DNA from: Candidatus Francisella endociliophora
Lineage (GTDB): Bacteria; Pseudomonadota; Gammaproteobacteria; Francisellales; Francisellaceae
Length of the DNA: 64,000 bases
Direction of reading: 5' to 3'
Assembly: GCF_000764555.1 (NCBI RefSeq)
Contig: NZ_CP009574.1
Span: 930,001 to 994,000, forward strand
Positions 27,340 to 36,375 of the stretch are shown one piece after another (the stretch's first letter is position 1; every line of letters starts with the position of its first letter). The position numbers and the translations under genes were made by a program. Below the pieces are notes generated by a model. That model saw nothing but the letters and a program-made list of their open reading frames with translations, searched no databases and was not told the DNA's origin.

Positions 27340-28650
27340 TTAAAAGTTCTTAGGCGACCAGCTTGGTGATTGAATAAGTGTACTTCCATCATTTGCTGTT
27401 TCGACATTAAAATGATTATCTGAATCTAATGATACCATATCTAGAGAGCTATAGCCTCTAGAGTTTGTAGATATATAAGCTATCATATCTCCATATGGCG
27501 AAACAGTAGGTGAACTATCTGATTTACCCTTTGTTAAAGTGGTTATGTTTCCACTAGCTAAATTAAAGTCAGCAATCTGAATACCACTTGAGCGCGATCT
27601 CTGGTACATAAAGACAACATCCTTACCATCTGGAGTATAATTTGGCTCATACCCTTGATATATTTTGCTACTTAATCTTGATGATTGAGGGTATTTAGAA
27701 CTCACAGGTGCTACATATATATTTGGCCTACCACCTCTATCTGAGGTAAATATTATACTCTTACCATTAGGAGAAAATCTTGGCGCTGTATTTATACCGT
27801 TTATAGTTATTCTTTTAAGCGATCTTGTAACTAAATTCATTATATAAACATTAGTTTGGTCTGAATAACCTTTTGATAAAGCTAATGCAATTGAGTTACC
27901 ATCTGGAGAGAATGATGGCGCACTATTAATACCCTTATAATTAGTAATACGCGTAACTTTCCCAGTGCTAATCTCTAATTTATAAACACCCATACTTCCA
28001 CCACTATAGCTAGAATATACAATATATCTACCATCTTTTGACCATGATGGTGTAGCTATTGGATTATCTGTTTGTCTAAGTACAGCATGCTTATTAAAGC
28101 CATCATAATCAGATATAACAAGCTCATAAATTCTACCATATCTAGCATATGGGTTACTCACTTTCACATAAGCAAGTTTTGTTAAGAAAAAGCCCTTATC
28201 CCCCGTAATTTTCTCATAAACATAATTAGAAATTTTATGCGCTAAAGTTCGCATAAGTGATACATTTATATTTCTATACGTAATTGACTGAATATAACTT
28301 GTATTATTTCTCTTTAAGATCTGTACTTCAACAGTATAATTATTATGAGAATTCTTAGTAAACTTAGTTAAAACAACATAATCAGCTTTTAACTTTGTCC
28401 AAGGCACATCCTGCTTTTGTTTGATCTCATACTTGATAGTATCATTACCATGTAACTTTGCATTATGGTTTAAATCAGAAACTATTACAGAGTTAATATC
28501 CTGAGGAAACTGATCTATAACGTTATTACTCATTACAGAAACAAGAGGCTTTTGAATTACCCCTGTAGTAACCCTAGCAACTAGCTCTGCCTGTAAGCTA
28601 GACTGTAGAAAAACAAAAACAAAAAAACTCGTAACAATTTTTCTCATCAT
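27340..28650 (-). CDS. tolB: Tol-Pal system protein TolB
   Basis: A 436-residue periplasmic protein with a signal peptide (about 1-21), an N-terminal alpha/beta domain, and a C-terminal six-bladed propeller. The blades are visible as repeated [14 protein letters not shown] / [13 protein letters not shown] / [18 protein letters not shown] units. It binds Pal and TolA. Two adjacent ATGs exist: AGAGGG lies 2 bases before the first and 5 before the second (28647), so the second may be the real start. Confidence 0.94.
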   Translation of the reverse strand: MMRKIVTSFFVFVFLQSSLQAELVARVTTGVIQKPLVSVMSNNVIDQFPQDINSVIVSDLNHNAKLHGNDTIKYEIKQKQDVPWTKLKADYVVLTKFTKNSHNNYTVEVQILKRNNTSYIQSITYRNINVSLMRTLAHKISNYVYEKITGDKGFFLTKLAYVKVSNPYARYGRIYELVISDYDGFNKHAVLRQTDNPIATPSWSKDGRYIVYSSYSGGSMGVYKLEISTGKVTRITNYKGINSAPSFSPDGNSIALALSKGYSDQTNVYIMNLVTRSLKRITINGINTAPRFSPNGKSIIFTSDRGGRPNIYVAPVSSKYPQSSRLSSKIYQGYEPNYTPDGKDVVFMYQRSRSSGIQIADFNLASGNITTLTKGKSDSSPTVSPYGDMIAYISTNSRGYSSLDMVSLDSDNHFNVETANDGSTLIQSPSWSPKNF

Positions 28651-28667
28651 AACCCTCTTCTAAACTC

Positions 28668-29609
28668 CTATTTTGACTCAAACTCAAAGCTTAAGTTTTC
28701 TCTTTGTATTGTTTGTTTTGCAATTGTGTTTGATATATTTGGCGGTTGAGTATTTTTAACAGCATCAATCAATGACTGATCACACCTATAACTACCCGAT
28801 GTTCCCGTTAACTTAATAAATCTACCATTTTGTGTAACCGCTCTTGGTAAATTATATATTCCTCGACATGAATCTTTAATCCAATTGGCACCAACTCTAC
28901 TCTGGTATTCAGATATATAGCTAGAAATTGCAGATTGAGCTTGGCTCTGTTCAACTTGTTTTCTAGCTGCTGCTTGAGCCTCAGCTTTTGCTTTTGCCAA
29001 CCTTTCTTGACGAGCTTTTTGTTCTGCTTCTTCTCTTGCTTTACGTTCTTGCTCTTTCTTGCGCTTAGCAGCTTCTTGAGCTTTTTTCTTTTCTTCTTCT
29101 TTTGCCTTACGCTCAGCTTCTAATTTCTCTTGCTTTTCCTGTTCAGCTTTACGCTCTTGAGCTTGCTGTTTTCTCTTCTCTTCTAGTACTGCTTTACGTT
29201 TAGCTTCAAGTTTAGCCTTACGTTCTGCTTCAGCTTTTTCCTTCATCTTTTGCTGATGTCTTTTAAGAGCTTGTTGTCTCGCCTCTTTAACATCTTGCCT
29301 AGCTTCTTTAACATCTGCTTGGGCTTGCTTGAGCTGTTTTTGATGATCTTCATAAGCAGAGAGCTGTTTACTTAATTCACTACTGCTTATAGATGTAGCT
29401 TGAATTACTTGTATCTTCTTAGGTGAATTTGAAACTTGTGCGTGTAAGGTAGCTTGACTAGACTCAAACCTGAGCATACTAACTAATGATAATATATACA
29501 ATATAACTACTATACCAACATGGACCAGTATAGCCTTAGCTGTATATGGGTTTTGATCTATTTGTTTTTTACAATATTGTAATATTTTATGATAATTAAG
29601 ATTTGCCAT
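28668..29609 (-). CDS. tolA: Cell envelope integrity protein TolA
   Basis: A 313-residue protein anchored by one membrane helix (about 25-45). It has a long Lys/Glu/Ala/Gln helical domain (about 80-220) and a C-terminal globular domain (about 225-313) containing a cysteine pair. That is the TolA domain order; the helix spans the periplasm and transmits the proton-motive force from TolQR. It overlaps tolR by 14 bases. Confidence 0.92.
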   Translation of the reverse strand: MANLNYHKILQYCKKQIDQNPYTAKAILVHVGIVVILYILSLVSMLRFESSQATLHAQVSNSPKKIQVIQATSISSSELSKQLSAYEDHQKQLKQAQADVKEARQDVKEARQQALKRHQQKMKEKAEAERKAKLEAKRKAVLEEKRKQQAQERKAEQEKQEKLEAERKAKEEEKKKAQEAAKRKKEQERKAREEAEQKARQERLAKAKAEAQAAARKQVEQSQAQSAISSYISEYQSRVGANWIKDSCRGIYNLPRAVTQNGRFIKLTGTSGSYRCDQSLIDAVKNTQPPNISNTIAKQTIQRENLSFEFESK

Positions 29610-30036
29610 CTTCTGTGACTAACCCCACTTTATCAACCCCAGCTCTTTGAATAAGAGCCATTGCTTTTACAACTTCACCATAGCTTGCGCTACTATCACC
29701 TCTGACATATACAGGCTTACCAGGACTCTGCTTTGACAAATTAACAACTGCATTTGCAAGAGCCCCTGAACTTAAGGCTTGCTTAGGATCACTAACACCC
29801 TGATTTACAAAATATTCACCCTGCTTATTAACAGTCACAACAATAGGTTTACTATCATTAGATGGTATCTTTTCTGATTGAGCTTTTGGTAAATCCACTT
29901 TTACACCTTGAGTTAGAATTGGTGTAGTGATCATAAATATCACTAAAAGCACAAGCATAACATCAATGTAAGGAACTACATTGATTTCTACCATAGGTCT
30001 TTTTTTTCTAAAGAATCTTTTATTTCTTTTTTTCAT
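29596..30036 (-). CDS. tolR: Tol-Pal system protein TolR
   Basis: A 146-residue ExbD/TolR-family protein with one membrane helix holding the conserved Asp (VVPYIDVMLVLLVIFM) and a periplasmic domain ending in AGVDKVGLVTE. It forms the stator with TolQ. It lies 14 bases after tolQ and overlaps tolA, confirming operon structure. Confidence 0.95.
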   Translation of the reverse strand: MKKRNKRFFRKKRPMVEINVVPYIDVMLVLLVIFMITTPILTQGVKVDLPKAQSEKIPSNDSKPIVVTVNKQGEYFVNQGVSDPKQALSSGALANAVVNLSKQSPGKPVYVRGDSSASYGEVVKAMALIQRAGVDKVGLVTEDGKS

Positions 30037-30050
30037 ATTAAAAGACTTTC

Positions 30051-30758
30051 CTAAAGGCTTTCTTGATTTTGATACTGTGTTTCATCCCTATACGCTTCTT
30101 TCAAAAGCAAGATACATAGGTCATCCTGGAATGACTCATAACTAGATAGAACATCATCAACCTGATTTGACAATCTGCTATGTCCTATAACAGCTGGAAT
30201 AGCTACAAAAAGACCTAAAGCAGTTGCAATCAAAGCCTCTGCAATATGTGGTGCTACTACTGAAATAGTAGCTTGCTCCACACCACCTAAAGTGTTAAAT
30301 GAAGACATGATTCCCCAAACGGTACCAACCAAACCAATATACGGCGCTACAGCACCTATAGTACCTAAAGCAGGAAGTTTTTTATCTAGCTCTTTTGCTT
30401 CTTGAGAGATAGCTATACTAACAGTTCTTTCCATACCCTCAAGGATGGTATCACCCTTTAAAACACCAGTCTCTTTTAGTCCATTAAACTCTCGTAAAGC
30501 CGAACAAAATATTATAGATTTCCCAAAGATATTCTCCTTATGCTGTAAGTAATAATCATATAATTTTTGAATGTGATGCCCCGCCCAAAAAAGCTTATCA
30601 AACTGTGCTTGCTCATTACGATACTTCTTAACACGATTATTTACTTCAAACATAATAGCCCATGAATATATCGACATAGCAACCAAAGCCAACATTATAA
30701 GTTGAACTATAAAGTTTGCATGCCATATCAGTTGCACTAAAGAAATAGAGTTATCCAT
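30051..30758 (-). CDS. tolQ: Tol-Pal system protein TolQ
   Basis: A 235-residue MotA/TolQ/ExbB-family inner-membrane protein with three membrane helices. The conserved GTIGAVAPYIGLVGTVWGIM segment is present. It heads the tol operon; no ybgC thioesterase gene precedes it, unlike E. coli. It uses the proton-motive force to drive TolA. Confidence 0.95.
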   Translation of the reverse strand: MDNSISLVQLIWHANFIVQLIMLALVAMSIYSWAIMFEVNNRVKKYRNEQAQFDKLFWAGHHIQKLYDYYLQHKENIFGKSIIFCSALREFNGLKETGVLKGDTILEGMERTVSIAISQEAKELDKKLPALGTIGAVAPYIGLVGTVWGIMSSFNTLGGVEQATISVVAPHIAEALIATALGLFVAIPAVIGHSRLSNQVDDVLSSYESFQDDLCILLLKEAYRDETQYQNQESL

Positions 30759-30918
30759 GATTAATCCTAAAAGCTTACTATTTGCTTATTTTTTTACACA
30801 TACTGCCATCATTATACGAAAACTAAAGAAATTTATAAACTATTTAATGCATCTAAATTAGATATAAATCTGCTATTATTACAGTAGTACTATTAACTAT
30901 TTTTAGAGGTGTAAATAA

Positions 30919-31143
30919 ATGAAAAAGTTAGCTTTACTAATATTGGCTGTATTTATAACAGCATTAATATCATGTACAAACTCTCAAGGAGATTCTTTTG
31001 GATATGTAGCTCCACCACCATCAGAACAGGATCTTGATTCAAATGAGGCAGGACCGTTACAACAACCTGGTGGTGTAGCTGCAGAGATAGAAGCAGAACA
31101 AGGAAACCCTAGCCATGATGATGCATTTACAATTAGAGAATAA
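30919..31143 (+). CDS. Small lipoprotein of unknown function
   Basis: A 74-residue protein with a lipoprotein signal (lipobox LISC, Cys19) and a short acidic, Pro/Gln-rich mature part. AGAGGTG lies just before ATG 30919. It is divergent from tolQ and converges with pssA. It is too short and plain for a functional guess. Confidence 0.7.
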   Translation: MKKLALLILAVFITALISCTNSQGDSFGYVAPPPSEQDLDSNEAGPLQQPGGVAAEIEAEQGNPSHDDAFTIRE

Positions 31144-31153
31144 GGCTTAATCT

Positions 31154-31966
31154 CTAATCTGCATCAATTATTTGCTTCCCATCAACACTTGATTTTTCAT
31201 TTAAATCATTGTTTTTTATTTTCTGTTTATATTTATAATGAGATATTGGCCCTGATAATGCATATCCCATCATTATTAAATAAAGTAGCTTTTCAGGCAT
31301 TGTGAATAACATAAGAATAATCAAAATAAAACAGATAACATATAATTTACTTATATTCCCATGACCATCACTATCTTTAAAACTTCTAAATTTAATATCA
31401 CTTACCATCATAAATGCTAGATACAAAGCAGTAAAGATAGTTAATGAAACAGTTATAAAAGCATAATCTCCTATAAAAGTCTTTTGTCCAAGCCAAATAA
31501 GACCTGATATTGTTACAGCACCTGCTGGACAAGGCATACCATAGAAATATAATCTACGCTCTATAATACATTCTTCATTAATATCTTTAGATGGCATAGT
31601 ATCAAACTTTGCCAATCTTAGAGCCACTGCTAATAAGTATAAAAAAGAAATTGCTGCCCCTAAAGGACCAATATGATGTAAGCTCCAAAAGTACATAACT
31701 AAAGCAGGGGTTGCTCCAAAAGAAACCACATCTGCTAAGCTATCTAAAGCAGCACCAAACTCTGTTTGAGTATGCGTATATCTAGCTACTCTACCATCAA
31801 ATGCATCTGCAAATCCTGCCAAAAGCATATATACAGCACATGATACAAATCTACCTTGAAAAGCTGATATAATTGCTAAAAAAGCAAATAACAAGCTAGC
31901 ACTTGTAAATAAGCTAGGCAATATATACTTAGATTTTTTCATATCTATATTTTCTAATAACCACAT
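31154..31966 (-). CDS. pssA: CDP-diacylglycerol-serine O-phosphatidyltransferase
   Basis: A 270-residue integral membrane CDP-alcohol phosphatidyltransferase. Its signature DGX2ARX8GX3DX3D is visible as DGRVARYT...GAALDSLAD near residue 55. Length, hydrophobic profile and the VVSFGATPALVMY segment fit the Bacillus-type PssA, which makes phosphatidylserine for phosphatidylethanolamine. AAAGG precedes ATG 31966; an internal ATG 8 codons later is the alternative start. Confidence 0.88.
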   Translation of the reverse strand: MWLLENIDMKKSKYILPSLFTSASLLFAFLAIISAFQGRFVSCAVYMLLAGFADAFDGRVARYTHTQTEFGAALDSLADVVSFGATPALVMYFWSLHHIGPLGAAISFLYLLAVALRLAKFDTMPSKDINEECIIERRLYFYGMPCPAGAVTISGLIWLGQKTFIGDYAFITVSLTIFTALYLAFMMVSDIKFRSFKDSDGHGNISKLYVICFILIILMLFTMPEKLLYLIMMGYALSGPISHYKYKQKIKNNDLNEKSSVDGKQIIDAD

Positions 31967-31983
31967 AAAAAAAATACCTTTTA

Positions 31984-32343
31984 TTATTTTAGTAAATCAG
32001 GTCTTAAGACTTTTGCACCATGCAAGTAAACATGGTTAATATCCCTTTGGCTCTTATGAGTATTATATGTCAACATAACTCTTATGCAAAGCTCTAAAGC
32101 ATCTTCACACATCATTTGCTGACAGTCTATCAACGGCACATTTATTAAGCCTAGCTCTCTAGCAGCTACTGCTGGAAAACCCGAGCTAATATCAGTAGTA
32201 GCTGTAAATATAACATTTACAATATCATCTATTTCTACTGAGTTTTGATTCAAAATTTCTTGAAGCAACTCTATTGTTGCGCTAACAACATTTGCTTTAG
32301 TATCCTCAGCAATAGTTGTTGCTCCTCTTATTGATCTTTGCAT
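31984..32343 (-). CDS. aroH: AroH-type (trimeric) chorismate mutase
   Basis: About 119 residues of the AroH fold, converting chorismate to prephenate for Phe/Tyr synthesis. The opening RSIRGATTIAEDT and the central segment TATTDISSGFPAVAARELG match the monofunctional Bacillus-type enzyme. I chose ATG 32343 over the upstream TTG because it aligns with the family start. It lies 8 bases after ispH on the same strand. This class is uncommon in gammaproteobacteria, which mostly use AroQ-type domains. Confidence 0.85.
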   Translation of the reverse strand: MQRSIRGATTIAEDTKANVVSATIELLQEILNQNSVEIDDIVNVIFTATTDISSGFPAVAARELGLINVPLIDCQQMMCEDALELCIRVMLTYNTHKSQRDINHVYLHGAKVLRPDLLK

Positions 32344-32351
32344 AAACAAAC

Positions 32352-33305
32352 CTATTTCTGACTAAATTTCTGTTTTAAAAGTCTTGGTAATGGAAAGTAT
32401 ACTTCTTCTTTTATACCATCAAATTCTTCTACATCAACCTCAGTCTCACAAACATCTGTTATTTTAGAAATTATTTGTTGAACAAGATACTCAGGTGCAG
32501 AAGCTCCTGCACTTACTCCACAAATACTCTTATTAACAAACCATGTTTTATCTATATCAGCAGGATTATCGACAAGATATGACTCTATTCCCTCTAGAGT
32601 AGCCAGTTCTCTTAACCTATTTGAATTTGAGCTATTTTGAGAGCCTACTACAACCAAAACATCAATATAATTAAGCATAGATTTTATTGCCGCTTGGCGA
32701 TTTTGTGTCGCGTAACAAATATCTTCTTTTTTAGGACCTTTAATATTAGGGTACTTATCTTTTAGCGCTTGAATTATACCCTGAGTCTCATCAACAGATA
32801 GAGTTGTTTGCGTTGCATAATGGACATTTTCAGGATCATTTATTTCAAGTTTCTCCACATCATCTTCGCTCTCAACCAAGTATATAGAGCCTTTTTCACT
32901 ACGATATTGTCCCATTGTGCCCTGAACTTCAGGGTGCCCCTTATGGCCAACAAGAATACATTCAGCATCATTATTACTAGCTAGCCTAACTCCTCTATGA
33001 ACCTTTGTTACAAGAGGACATGTTGCATCGTAAAGAACCAGATTCTTTTTATCTGCCATTTCCTCAACTTTTAAAGAAACCCCATGAGCACTAAATATGC
33101 ATACTGCATTATTCGGTACTTCATCAATTTCCTTAACAAAAGTAACTCCTTTTTTCTTAAGAGAATCTACTACTACTTTATTGTGAACAACCTCATGACG
33201 GACATATACTGGAGATGTTTCAACCTCTAAAACTTTTTCTACAGTTTCTACAGCTCTGCTAACACCGGCACAAAAGCCTCTAGGGTTAGCTAACAATATC
33301 TTCAT
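32352..33305 (-). CDS. ispH: 4-hydroxy-3-methylbut-2-enyl diphosphate reductase
   Basis: A 317-residue iron-sulfur enzyme for the last step of the non-mevalonate isoprenoid pathway. The conserved cysteines are visible in RGFCAGVSRA, DATCPLVTKVH and ICGVSAGASAPE. Length is normal. Its start overlaps the end of the FKBP gene by 20 bases, the same fkpB-ispH pairing as in E. coli. Confidence 0.96.
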   Translation of the reverse strand: MKILLANPRGFCAGVSRAVETVEKVLEVETSPVYVRHEVVHNKVVVDSLKKKGVTFVKEIDEVPNNAVCIFSAHGVSLKVEEMADKKNLVLYDATCPLVTKVHRGVRLASNNDAECILVGHKGHPEVQGTMGQYRSEKGSIYLVESEDDVEKLEINDPENVHYATQTTLSVDETQGIIQALKDKYPNIKGPKKEDICYATQNRQAAIKSMLNYIDVLVVVGSQNSSNSNRLRELATLEGIESYLVDNPADIDKTWFVNKSICGVSAGASAPEYLVQQIISKITDVCETEVDVEEFDGIKEEVYFPLPRLLKQKFSQK

Positions 33306-33750
33306 TTAATTTACCTTCTTCATCTGCGATATCTAAAATCTTTGCTTCAAAAACTATTATTTGGCCTGATAAAGGATGATTAAAATCAACTGTCACATCA
33401 TTTTCACCAATCTCTGTAACCAAACCAGGAAGCTTTGAACCATCTTTTTGGCTAAATGACACTATCAAACCCTCTTCAAGATCCATATTTTTTGGGAATC
33501 TATACTTCGGTACTGAATATATACTGGCAGGATGCTTTTCACCAAAAGCTTCTTCTGGCATTAATACAACTCTCTTACTTGTACCGATGGTTGCCCCTAT
33601 TAGTTCATTCTCAACCTTATCTGTAAAACAACCTTGACCCATCTGAAATATAAAAGGCCTATTATAATTCTCAGTATCTTCAGCAATCGACCCATCTTTA
33701 AGTCTAAATTTAAAATGCATCTTTACAAAACTATCTGACGCGATTTCCAT
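33286..33750 (-). CDS. fkpB: FKBP-type peptidyl-prolyl isomerase (FkpB/SlpA)
   Basis: A 154-residue SlyD-like FKBP with a short domain. Diagnostic segments are FQMGQGCFTDKVENELIGA near residue 32 and VDFNHPLSGQ near residue 115. It assists proline isomerisation and folding in the cytoplasm. It overlaps ispH downstream. Confidence 0.9.
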   Translation of the reverse strand: MEIASDSFVKMHFKFRLKDGSIAEDTENYNRPFIFQMGQGCFTDKVENELIGATIGTSKRVVLMPEEAFGEKHPASIYSVPKYRFPKNMDLEEGLIVSFSQKDGSKLPGLVTEIGENDVTVDFNHPLSGQIIVFEAKILDIADEEGKLNEDIVS

Positions 33751-33911
33751 ACTTATTTATCATCTTTATAATTTGTACCCAAAGATACCATATTTGAATA
33801 TTTTAATCATCCCTTGTTTAGAGCTGTTACAAATCATATCTAAATACCACTATTCACATTGGTAAGTTTGTAGTAGAATTACCATAAAATTATAAGTTTT
33901 AAAATAATCTT

Positions 33912-35198
33912 ATGAAACATCTATTACGTACTGCTTTCCTACTTTTATTAGTAGTTTTAATAACTGGCTGTGAAACGCTTAGCTCGGACACAAGTGATGA
34001 AAAAGAAAATAGTAAAGATAAAAAAGATGCTCCCCTATCTTTCCCCACTCTCGAACCCTGCACAACAAAACTTCTTGAGGAAAGTAAATCTTTTATCTGT
34101 ATAAAAGAGCAAGCAGGCGCTGACTTAATAGAAACCAATGTAAAATTTGACTCTGATAGCTTTACGTTAAACAATCAAGCAAAAGAAGTCCTTGATAAGT
34201 TATTTGCCTATCTTAAGCTAAGTGGAACAACAAGATTCACGGTCAAAGGCTATGCAGGTAAGGTAGATTCTAAACTTATTTCTGACAAAGACTTATTAAC
34301 TGAGCACAATATTCGATTATCAAAGAATAGAGCCATTAGTGTTAGAGAGTATTTAGTAAACAAAGGACTTGAATCTGAAGATAATGACATTACTGTTAAA
34401 GCTCTAGGTTACCAAGATCCACTAGTCCCAAATGATTCAAATGCAAATAGAGCAATTAATCAAAGAGTCGAAATAACTATTCAAAGCAAAATGCTTGAAC
34501 AAATAGATAATATAGAACATAACATAAAGCATGTAAGACCTGCTGATTATACTAAATTCTTTGCGAACGTCTATCTCCTAAGCAATAACCAGTTAGAAGA
34601 CACTGCTAGAATATATGATTCTAGAGAAAAAAGACCTGTTTTAGGAGTGAATTTCAAATTCTTTGTAAACAAAGAATACATCAAAAAAGAAAAAGGTGAC
34701 TTCAAATTCCGAATAATTACAGATCCTAAGCCAATCTCGATCTTTAATGGAGATAAAAAAGTCTATAAGTTAGGAGATGCTAAGTATGATTATGTATTCA
34801 AAGGCATCACAGCAATGACTATTACAAACTTATCACGAGAAGCTGCTGTAGGAGACTATGTAATCCCAAATGATCTTGTTGATAAAAAACTACCTGAAGA
34901 AACCTTTAAAATGAAAAGTAAAATAACAGCAAATGTTTTAGAAGATGTGATGAACACAAATTCATTTTCATCAACTTACAACAGCGTATTACTAAACAAA
35001 GGCTCTGCTGATGGGTTAAAAATTGGTGCTGAGATGCTTTTATACGAACCAGAATCACGATCTGATGGTTATCCAGTTCCTCCTCGCTATGTTGGATATG
35101 GCTTTGTATACAGAGAGTCTGACCATTATTCAGTAGCTATGATTGTAAATTCTCTACAAGAAATCACCAGCGATACAATGGCAACAACTATTTTATAA
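33912..35198 (+). CDS. OmpA-domain lipoprotein with LysM-partner-type C-terminal domain
   Basis: A 428-residue lipoprotein (lipobox ITGC, Cys20). An OmpA-like peptidoglycan-binding domain covers about 75-195, with NVKFDSDSFTLN, SKNRAISVREYL and NRAINQRVEITI. The C-terminal domain ends with a region (about 350-428) containing LNKGSADGLKIGAEMLLYEP and GYGFVYRESDHYSVAMI. That region resembles the tail of the LysM-domain proteins usually encoded just before dprA in gammaproteobacteria. The stop overlaps the dprA start (TAATG), preserving that order. Confidence 0.72.
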   Translation: MKHLLRTAFLLLLVVLITGCETLSSDTSDEKENSKDKKDAPLSFPTLEPCTTKLLEESKSFICIKEQAGADLIETNVKFDSDSFTLNNQAKEVLDKLFAYLKLSGTTRFTVKGYAGKVDSKLISDKDLLTEHNIRLSKNRAISVREYLVNKGLESEDNDITVKALGYQDPLVPNDSNANRAINQRVEITIQSKMLEQIDNIEHNIKHVRPADYTKFFANVYLLSNNQLEDTARIYDSREKRPVLGVNFKFFVNKEYIKKEKGDFKFRIITDPKPISIFNGDKKVYKLGDAKYDYVFKGITAMTITNLSREAAVGDYVIPNDLVDKKLPEETFKMKSKITANVLEDVMNTNSFSSTYNSVLLNKGSADGLKIGAEMLLYEPESRSDGYPVPPRYVGYGFVYRESDHYSVAMIVNSLQEITSDTMATTIL

Positions 35199-36310
35199 TG
35201 CTTACAAATACTAAGAGCTCTATAATCCTATCTCACACGCCCTACTTTGGCAATTCACGATTTTCTACTGCTATTAATAATGGCATTGAGCTTGAGGAAA
35301 TCATACAATTTCCTGATAAGCATATAAAAACTCTTAAACTTCGCAAAGAGACTATCAGCTTCCTAAAAGAGGAAAAATATTCACAATACTTAGAAAAAGC
35401 AAATAGATGGATTAACAAACCACAAAATCATATAGTTACAATTTTAGATAAAAACTATCCGAAAAACCTTAGAGAACTGCCAGATGCTCCGTTCATAATA
35501 TATTGCAGTGGTAACTTAACTCTTTTAGACTCTCCCCAACTCGCTATAGTTGGTGCTAGAAATTACTCGACATACGGTAAAAATGTAACTGATAAAATCT
35601 GTCATGATCTCTCTAAAAGTAAAATTACAGTAACAAGCGGGCTTGCTTATGGAATTGACACTTTAGCCCACAAGTTTGCCCTTGATAATAACCTTAATAC
35701 GATAGCTGTAGTTGGAACTGGTGCAGATATTGTATATCCAAGCTCGAATAGAGATTTATATAGCAGAATTCTACAAAATAGTGGATTAATAGTTTCAGAA
35801 TTTCCCTTAGGAACAGGGCCACTAAGACATAACTTTCCTCAACGCAATCGTATTATAAGTGGTTTAGCTAAAGGGGTAATAGTTGTTGAAGCTGCTCATA
35901 AAAGTGGTTCGCTTATTACAGCTCAATTAGCCCTAGAACAAAACAAAGAAGTTTTTGCAATCCCAGGAAGCATCTTTAGTAAAACCAGTGAAGGATGTAA
36001 TGATTTAATAAAACAAGGGGCTAAACTTGTTAGTAATATAAATGATATTCTTGAAGAAATAAATATTGATTATCATAGTAACCCATCAGCTATCCAAGAA
36101 AATAATAAAAAATCACAAATAGCTCATCTTAGTCTACAAGAGCAGAGTATTTTGCAGATTGTAGCTAGTAATTTAACAACTTTAGATAAAATAATTATAG
36201 AATCTAAGCTTCCATATAACCAAGTAACAGAAATACTATTTGAACTAGAAATGAAATCTTTGATTGAATCAGTGCCTGGAGGCTATATTAATACTCAAAA
36301 ATTTAATTAA
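35198..36310 (+). CDS. dprA: DNA-processing protein DprA (Smf)
   Basis: A 370-residue RecA loader that protects incoming single-stranded DNA in natural transformation. The Rossmann-like domain shows SGLAYGIDTLAHKFAL, GTGADIVYPSSNRDL and the binding segment FPQRNRIISGLAKG. A C-terminal winged-helix domain (about 305-370) is present. It is coupled to the OmpA-domain lipoprotein gene. Confidence 0.94.
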   Translation: MLTNTKSSIILSHTPYFGNSRFSTAINNGIELEEIIQFPDKHIKTLKLRKETISFLKEEKYSQYLEKANRWINKPQNHIVTILDKNYPKNLRELPDAPFIIYCSGNLTLLDSPQLAIVGARNYSTYGKNVTDKICHDLSKSKITVTSGLAYGIDTLAHKFALDNNLNTIAVVGTGADIVYPSSNRDLYSRILQNSGLIVSEFPLGTGPLRHNFPQRNRIISGLAKGVIVVEAAHKSGSLITAQLALEQNKEVFAIPGSIFSKTSEGCNDLIKQGAKLVSNINDILEEINIDYHSNPSAIQENNKKSQIAHLSLQEQSILQIVASNLTTLDKIIIESKLPYNQVTEILFELEMKSLIESVPGGYINTQKFN

Positions 36311-36375
36311 AATTAAAAATAAAATAGACTTTTAAATCACATAAAACTACAATATAGCTTTTAGTAATCTTCTAT

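Noticed and set aside
28935-29123. Plus-strand frame of Phe/Leu/Ser inside tolA
   Set aside because: It mirrors the Lys/Glu/Ala-rich helix of TolA; composition and place explain it fully.
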